A stretch of 64,000 bases of DNA, taken from assembly GCF_003259365.1 (NCBI RefSeq), contig NZ_QLLY01000022.1, positions 62,001-126,000 of the forward strand, read 5' to 3'. Below, in pieces: positions 60,958-64,000 of the stretch. The notes under the pieces are model-generated. The model was not told the origin of the DNA and made no database searches. It was given only the letters and a program-made list of their open reading frames with translations. How positions within the stretch are numbered: position 1 is the first letter of the stretch; each line of letters starts with the position of its first letter. The position numbers and the translations under genes were made by a program. The stretch is from Streptomyces sp. PsTaAH-137. GTDB taxonomy: Bacteria; Actinomycetota; Actinomycetes; Streptomycetales; Streptomycetaceae.

Positions 60958-62322
60958 TTACGCCGGTGGCTCCGCGATCCCGCGCACCACGCCCAGGTCC
61001 ACCAAGTCCTGGGGTCTGAGCCGGAGTTGGTCCGCGGTGTGTTCCACCTGGTCGGACGGTCTTTTGAGGATCGCCGCCGCCAGTTCGGGCGCGATGACGG
61101 AGAAGTACGCGTCCGGCGCGACCCAGGTGTTCCCGGGTGCCGCGAGCGCGAGCGCCCCGCCGGAGCCGCCCTCACCGATCGCGAGCGTCGTGACCGGCAC
61201 CGGGGACTCGGCGACCGCGAGGAACACCTCGGCGATCGCGGGACCCGCGCCGGCGCGCTCCGCCGCCGCGTCGTTCGCCGCGCCCGGGGTGTCGACCAGG
61301 GTCAGCACCGGGATGCCGAGCCGGCCCGCGAGCCGGATCAGGCGGGCCGCGGTGCGGTAGCCCGCCGGGGTCGTCGCCGTGCCGCACTGGGCCGCGTACG
61401 CGACGGTCACCGCCTCCTCGCCCTCCCCGCACGCGCCGAAACCGCAGAGCATCCCCGGGTCCCGGCCGCCCGCGCGGTCGCCGCTCAGCTCCTCGCGGTG
61501 GGTGAAGTAGGCGTCCAGGTAGGCGCGGGCGCGCGGACGGCCGGGGTCGCGGGCGCGCAGCACCGCCGACCAGCCGGAAGGCGGCGGACCGGCCGCGCCC
61601 CGCGCGACCGGGACCGGGGCGGCGCCCCGCGCGGGCCGCGTCAGCAGGCGCAGCCAGCGGCCGAGGGCGGCCCGCAGTTCGCCGGGCGGCACGATCGCGT
61701 CGACGGACCCGGCGTCGAGCTGGCTCTCAGCCGTGTACGCGGCCGGGTCGGCGTCCGCCGGGCGGACCCGGGAGCCCGCGAAGCCGATCTGGGCGCCGGG
61801 GCAGGCGAGAGTGACGTCGGCGCCCGCGCCCAGGGTCGCCCAGCCGCCGCCCGTCGTCGGGTCGCAGGCCACCGTGAGCTGCGGCAGCCCGGCGGCCCGG
61901 GTCAGCGCCATCTGGCCCGCCACGCGCTGGAGTTGGGTCAGCGCGATCATGCCCTCCTGCATCCGGCTGCCGCCCGTGGCGACCAGCGCCACCACCGGCA
62001 GGCGGTGCTCGCGGGCATGGGCGTGCGCGGCCTCGATGCGGTCGCCCGCCCGGCGGCCGAGCGAGCCGCCGAGGTAGGTGAAGTCGAAGGCGAGGAGGAC
62101 GACGTGGGTGCCGTGGATCGTGGCCGTCGCGGCGGTGACGGACTCCGTCCCGCCGCGCTCGGCCGCCCGGGACAGCACCCGGTCGTAGTCCGGCCAGCCC
62201 AGCGGGTTCGGCTCGGCGGGCGGCGGGGGATGGGGGAGTTCGCGGAAGGAGCCCGGGTCGGTCACGCCCCGGGTCGTGTCATGGCCGCTGTCCGCGCCAC
62301 GGTCCCGGGTCGTGTCACGCAT
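60958..62322 (-). CDS. Acyl-CoA carboxylase carboxyltransferase, fused AccD-AccA type
   Basis: 454 residues. The N-terminal half is a beta-like carboxyltransferase domain: VVLLAFDFTYLGGSLGRRAGDRIEAA, VALVATGGSRMQEGMIALTQL, LTVACDPTTGGGWATLGAGADVTL. The C-terminal half is alpha-like: LTLVDTPGAANDAAAE, VTTLAIGEGGSGGALALAAPGNTWVAPDAYFSVIAPELAAAILK. No zinc ribbon (CxxC) is seen. The start overlaps the stop of matB by 8 bases, so the two are coupled. It would transfer CO2 between biotin and acetyl-CoA or a related acyl-CoA; no biotin carboxylase gene is in the window. Confidence 0.88.
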   Translation of the reverse strand: MRDTTRDRGADSGHDTTRGVTDPGSFRELPHPPPPAEPNPLGWPDYDRVLSRAAERGGTESVTAATATIHGTHVVLLAFDFTYLGGSLGRRAGDRIEAAHAHAREHRLPVVALVATGGSRMQEGMIALTQLQRVAGQMALTRAAGLPQLTVACDPTTGGGWATLGAGADVTLACPGAQIGFAGSRVRPADADPAAYTAESQLDAGSVDAIVPPGELRAALGRWLRLLTRPARGAAPVPVARGAAGPPPSGWSAVLRARDPGRPRARAYLDAYFTHREELSGDRAGGRDPGMLCGFGACGEGEEAVTVAYAAQCGTATTPAGYRTAARLIRLAGRLGIPVLTLVDTPGAANDAAAERAGAGPAIAEVFLAVAESPVPVTTLAIGEGGSGGALALAAPGNTWVAPDAYFSVIAPELAAAILKRPSDQVEHTADQLRLRPQDLVDLGVVRGIAEPPA

Positions 62323-63781
62323 CGCCGAGGGCCCGCTTGAGGATCTTGCCCATGTCGTTGCGCGGCAGGGCCTCCAGGTAGTGGACCGTGCGGGGGCGCT
62401 TGTGCGGGGACAGCCGGGCGGCCACGTGGTCCGCCAGCTCCGCCTCCGTCGGCGGGTGCGCCGCGTCCGCCGGAACGATCCACGCCACGACCCGCTCGCC
62501 GAGGTCGTCGTCGGGGGCGCCGGTGACCGCCGCCTCGCGCACGCCCGGGTGCTCCAGGAGCGCGTTCTCGATCTCGCCCGCGCCGATCTTGTAGCCGCCG
62601 CTCTTGATCAGGTCGGTGGCCTTGCGGCCGATGATGCGGACATAGCCGTCGGGGTCGCGGACCGCCATGTCCCCCGTACGGAACCAGCCGCCCGGCGCGA
62701 ACGCCGCCTCCGTGGCGTCGGGGCGGTTGAGGTAGTGCAGGAACAGGTTCGGGCCGCGGACCTGGATCTCGCCCACGCCCTCCGGGTCGTCGGACGGCAC
62801 CTCCGTCACCCCGTCGTCCCCGGTGAGGCGCAGCTCCACGCCCGGCAGCGGCACGCCGACCGTGCCGGGGCGCGGCTCGCCGTCCGCCCGCACGCTGGTG
62901 TTCATCAGCGTCTCCGTCATCCCGTACCGCTCGATCACCCGCTGCCCGGTGGCCGACGTGATCCGCTCGTGGTCGTGGACCGGCAGCGCCGCCGAGCCGG
63001 ACACCAGCAGCCGCGCCGAGGACAGCGCCTTCGCGAGCGCCGGGTCGGTGGGCAGGGTCTCCGCGATGCGGTGGTACATCGTCGGGACGCCGAACAGCAT
63101 CGTCGCGCCCGAGGACAGCTCGCGGGTCACGCCCTCCGTGCTGAACCGGCCCAGGTGGCGCACCGCGCCGCCGCGCCGCAGCGGGCCGATGACGCCGAGG
63201 ATCAGACCGTGCACGTGGAACAGCGGCAGGCCGTGGACCAGGGTGTCCGCCTCCGTCCACCGCCAGGCGTCCTGGAGCGCGTCGAGCGTGGAGCCGACCG
63301 CGCGGCGCGGCAGCACGGCGCCCTTGGGCGGGCCCGTCGTGCCCGAGGTGTAGACGACGAACGCCGGGGTCTCGGGGTCGGCCGGCTCCGGCGGCAGGGC
63401 GGGCACGACGGCCGGGACCACGGCGTCCGCGTCCACGTCGATCCGCGGCAGGCCGGCCAGCGCGGGCGGCAGCTCGGCGTCCGCGGCCGCCAGGACCGCC
63501 TCCGGGGCGCTGTCCTTCAGGATGTGCCCCAGCTCGCTGTCGCCCGACTTCGGGTTCAGCGGCACGGCGGCCACCCCGGCGAGCAGCGCCGCGACCACGC
63601 CGACCGCGGTCTCCAGCGTCGGCGTCGCCCACACGGCGACCCGCGACGAGCCGCTGATCCGGGACGCGAGCGGCGCCGCCACCGCCGCCAGCTCGCCGTG
63701 CGTCAGGGCGCGGTCGCCGAAGCGCAGGGCGGGACGGTCGGGGGTGTCGAGCAGCGCGGGCAGCAGGCGTGGCAGGGGCAC
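62315..63781 (-). CDS. matB: Malonyl-CoA synthetase (malonate-CoA ligase)
   Basis: 488 residues from GTG at 63781 with AGGAG before it. Adenylating enzyme: P-loop FVVYTSGTTGPPKGAVL, VIERYGMTETLMNTSVR (adenine-binding A5 region; MatB type with the following Arg-Ala-Asp-Gly-Glu-Pro-Arg), GGWFRTGDMAVRDPDGYVRIIGRKATDLIKSGGYKIGAGEIE and the catalytic Lys in PRNDMGKILKRAL. It joins malonate (or methylmalonate) to CoA with ATP and so supplies extender units. Controlled probably by the divergent GntR gene through the palindrome at 63818-63841. Confidence 0.93.
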   Translation of the reverse strand: MPLPRLLPALLDTPDRPALRFGDRALTHGELAAVAAPLASRISGSSRVAVWATPTLETAVGVVAALLAGVAAVPLNPKSGDSELGHILKDSAPEAVLAAADAELPPALAGLPRIDVDADAVVPAVVPALPPEPADPETPAFVVYTSGTTGPPKGAVLPRRAVGSTLDALQDAWRWTEADTLVHGLPLFHVHGLILGVIGPLRRGGAVRHLGRFSTEGVTRELSSGATMLFGVPTMYHRIAETLPTDPALAKALSSARLLVSGSAALPVHDHERITSATGQRVIERYGMTETLMNTSVRADGEPRPGTVGVPLPGVELRLTGDDGVTEVPSDDPEGVGEIQVRGPNLFLHYLNRPDATEAAFAPGGWFRTGDMAVRDPDGYVRIIGRKATDLIKSGGYKIGAGEIENALLEHPGVREAAVTGAPDDDLGERVVAWIVPADAAHPPTEAELADHVAARLSPHKRPRTVHYLEALPRNDMGKILKRALGDA

Positions 63782-63817
63782 GGGACGCTCCTCGGTCGGT
63801 ACCTCGATGGCGGAACA

Positions 63818-63841
63818 ATTGGCTGATTGGCTCAGCCAATC
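63818..63841. promoter_or_regulatory. Overlapping palindromes between matB and GntR gene
   Basis: GATTGGCT-C-AGCCAATC (63825-63841) is a perfect 17-base palindrome, overlapped by ATTGGCTGA...TCAGCCAAT (63818-63840). It lies 37 bases before the matB start and 84 before the GntR start. Likely operator of the GntR protein. Confidence 0.75.
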
Positions 63842-63925
63842 CGACCTTGCCGTGTGGCAGGCGCCCGCGTCAAGGACGTACGCTGCGGCGCAAGCGCACG
63901 CCAGGGAAGGGCGGAGAAGGACCGG

Positions 63926-64000
63926 ATGACCGACGCGACGGACGCACTGCGGCCGATGGGGGCGCGCCCGCGCCTGTACGAGCAGGTGCTCGGCCGACTG
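63926..64000 (+). CDS. GntR/FadR-type transcriptional regulator (start only)
   Basis: Only 25 codons are in the window: ATG at 63926, preceded by GGAGAAGG, giving MTDATDALRPMGARPRLYEQVLGRL. RLYEQVxxRL is the usual beginning of the FadR/GntR winged helix. It is divergent from matB, so it should be the malonate-responsive repressor of matB; the effector is inference. Confidence 0.7.
   Translation, partial: MTDATDALRPMGARPRLYEQVLGRL

Overview
This window is a very GC-rich actinobacterial chromosome segment and almost certainly comes from a Streptomyces. The reasons are the codon bias, the many GTG starts, a GlnR-type nirBD promoter, an HrdA-like sigma factor, a class F sortase, an MreB-like paralogue, and the gene order ppdK - nirBD - sirohydrochlorin chelatase - dgt - dnaG - hrdA-like - tRNA-Asn pair - matB. 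From memory that order matches a conserved core stretch of Streptomyces chromosomes; I could not run an alignment. No rRNA, prophage, insertion sequence or CRISPR array is visible. All coordinates and starts were read by eye from the sequence.

Layout. 1-5 kb: two drug-efflux-type MFS genes with an XRE and an ArsR-like regulator, then a tRNA-dihydrouridine synthase. 5-10 kb: two translationally coupled glycan-acting enzymes opposite a ROK repressor. 10-14 kb: pyruvate phosphate dikinase and a short-chain dehydrogenase. 14-17.6 kb: a four-gene minus-strand cassette that looks like a type VII secretion substrate module of unknown function. 17.8-22.2 kb: SDR/TetR pair and assimilatory nitrite reductase nirBD behind a GlnR-like site array. 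22.5-30 kb: ferric-reductase-like flavoprotein, TSUP permease, SpoIIE-type phosphatase, sortase F with a surface protein, thermolysin-like protease, cutA. 30.5-38.7 kb: YdcF/SanA-like protein, sirohydrochlorin chelatase, dgt, ferredoxin reductase, dnaG, hrdA-like sigma factor. 38.7-44.4 kb: heterodimeric ABC exporter, FGGY kinase, YtxH-like protein. 44.5-45 kb: two tRNA-Asn and one CAT tRNA. 45-53.8 kb: membrane glycosyltransferase-like protein, a membrane-tethered molybdopterin oxidoreductase, methyltransferase, two glycosyltransferases, a two-component system and a sugar-nucleotide epimerase. 54-64 kb: MreB-like protein with a degenerate histidine kinase, a secreted subtilase, a 19-residue peptide gene, a fused carboxyltransferase, matB and the start of a GntR regulator.

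How genes work together. NirBD needs sirohaem, for which the CbiX-family gene 9 kb away is a likely supplier. The debranching-like pair is probably controlled by the divergent ROK repressor. MatB makes malonyl-CoA next to a carboxyltransferase and a GntR gene, with a palindrome in the promoter gap. The 45.6-53.8 kb block reads as an uncharacterised envelope glycan or glycolipid pathway.

Most unusual items: (i) a repeat family with a 24-bp inverted-repeat frame enclosing 4 or 5 units of about 27 bp, whose solo motif has also become the tail of dgt; (ii) the type VII-like cassette; (iii) the 19-residue amphipathic peptide gene with its own ribosome site and terminators; (iv) an operon pairing an MreB-like protein with a sensor kinase lacking ATP-binding residues; (v) an epimerase with an inserted Cys/His zinc-knuckle-like motif.
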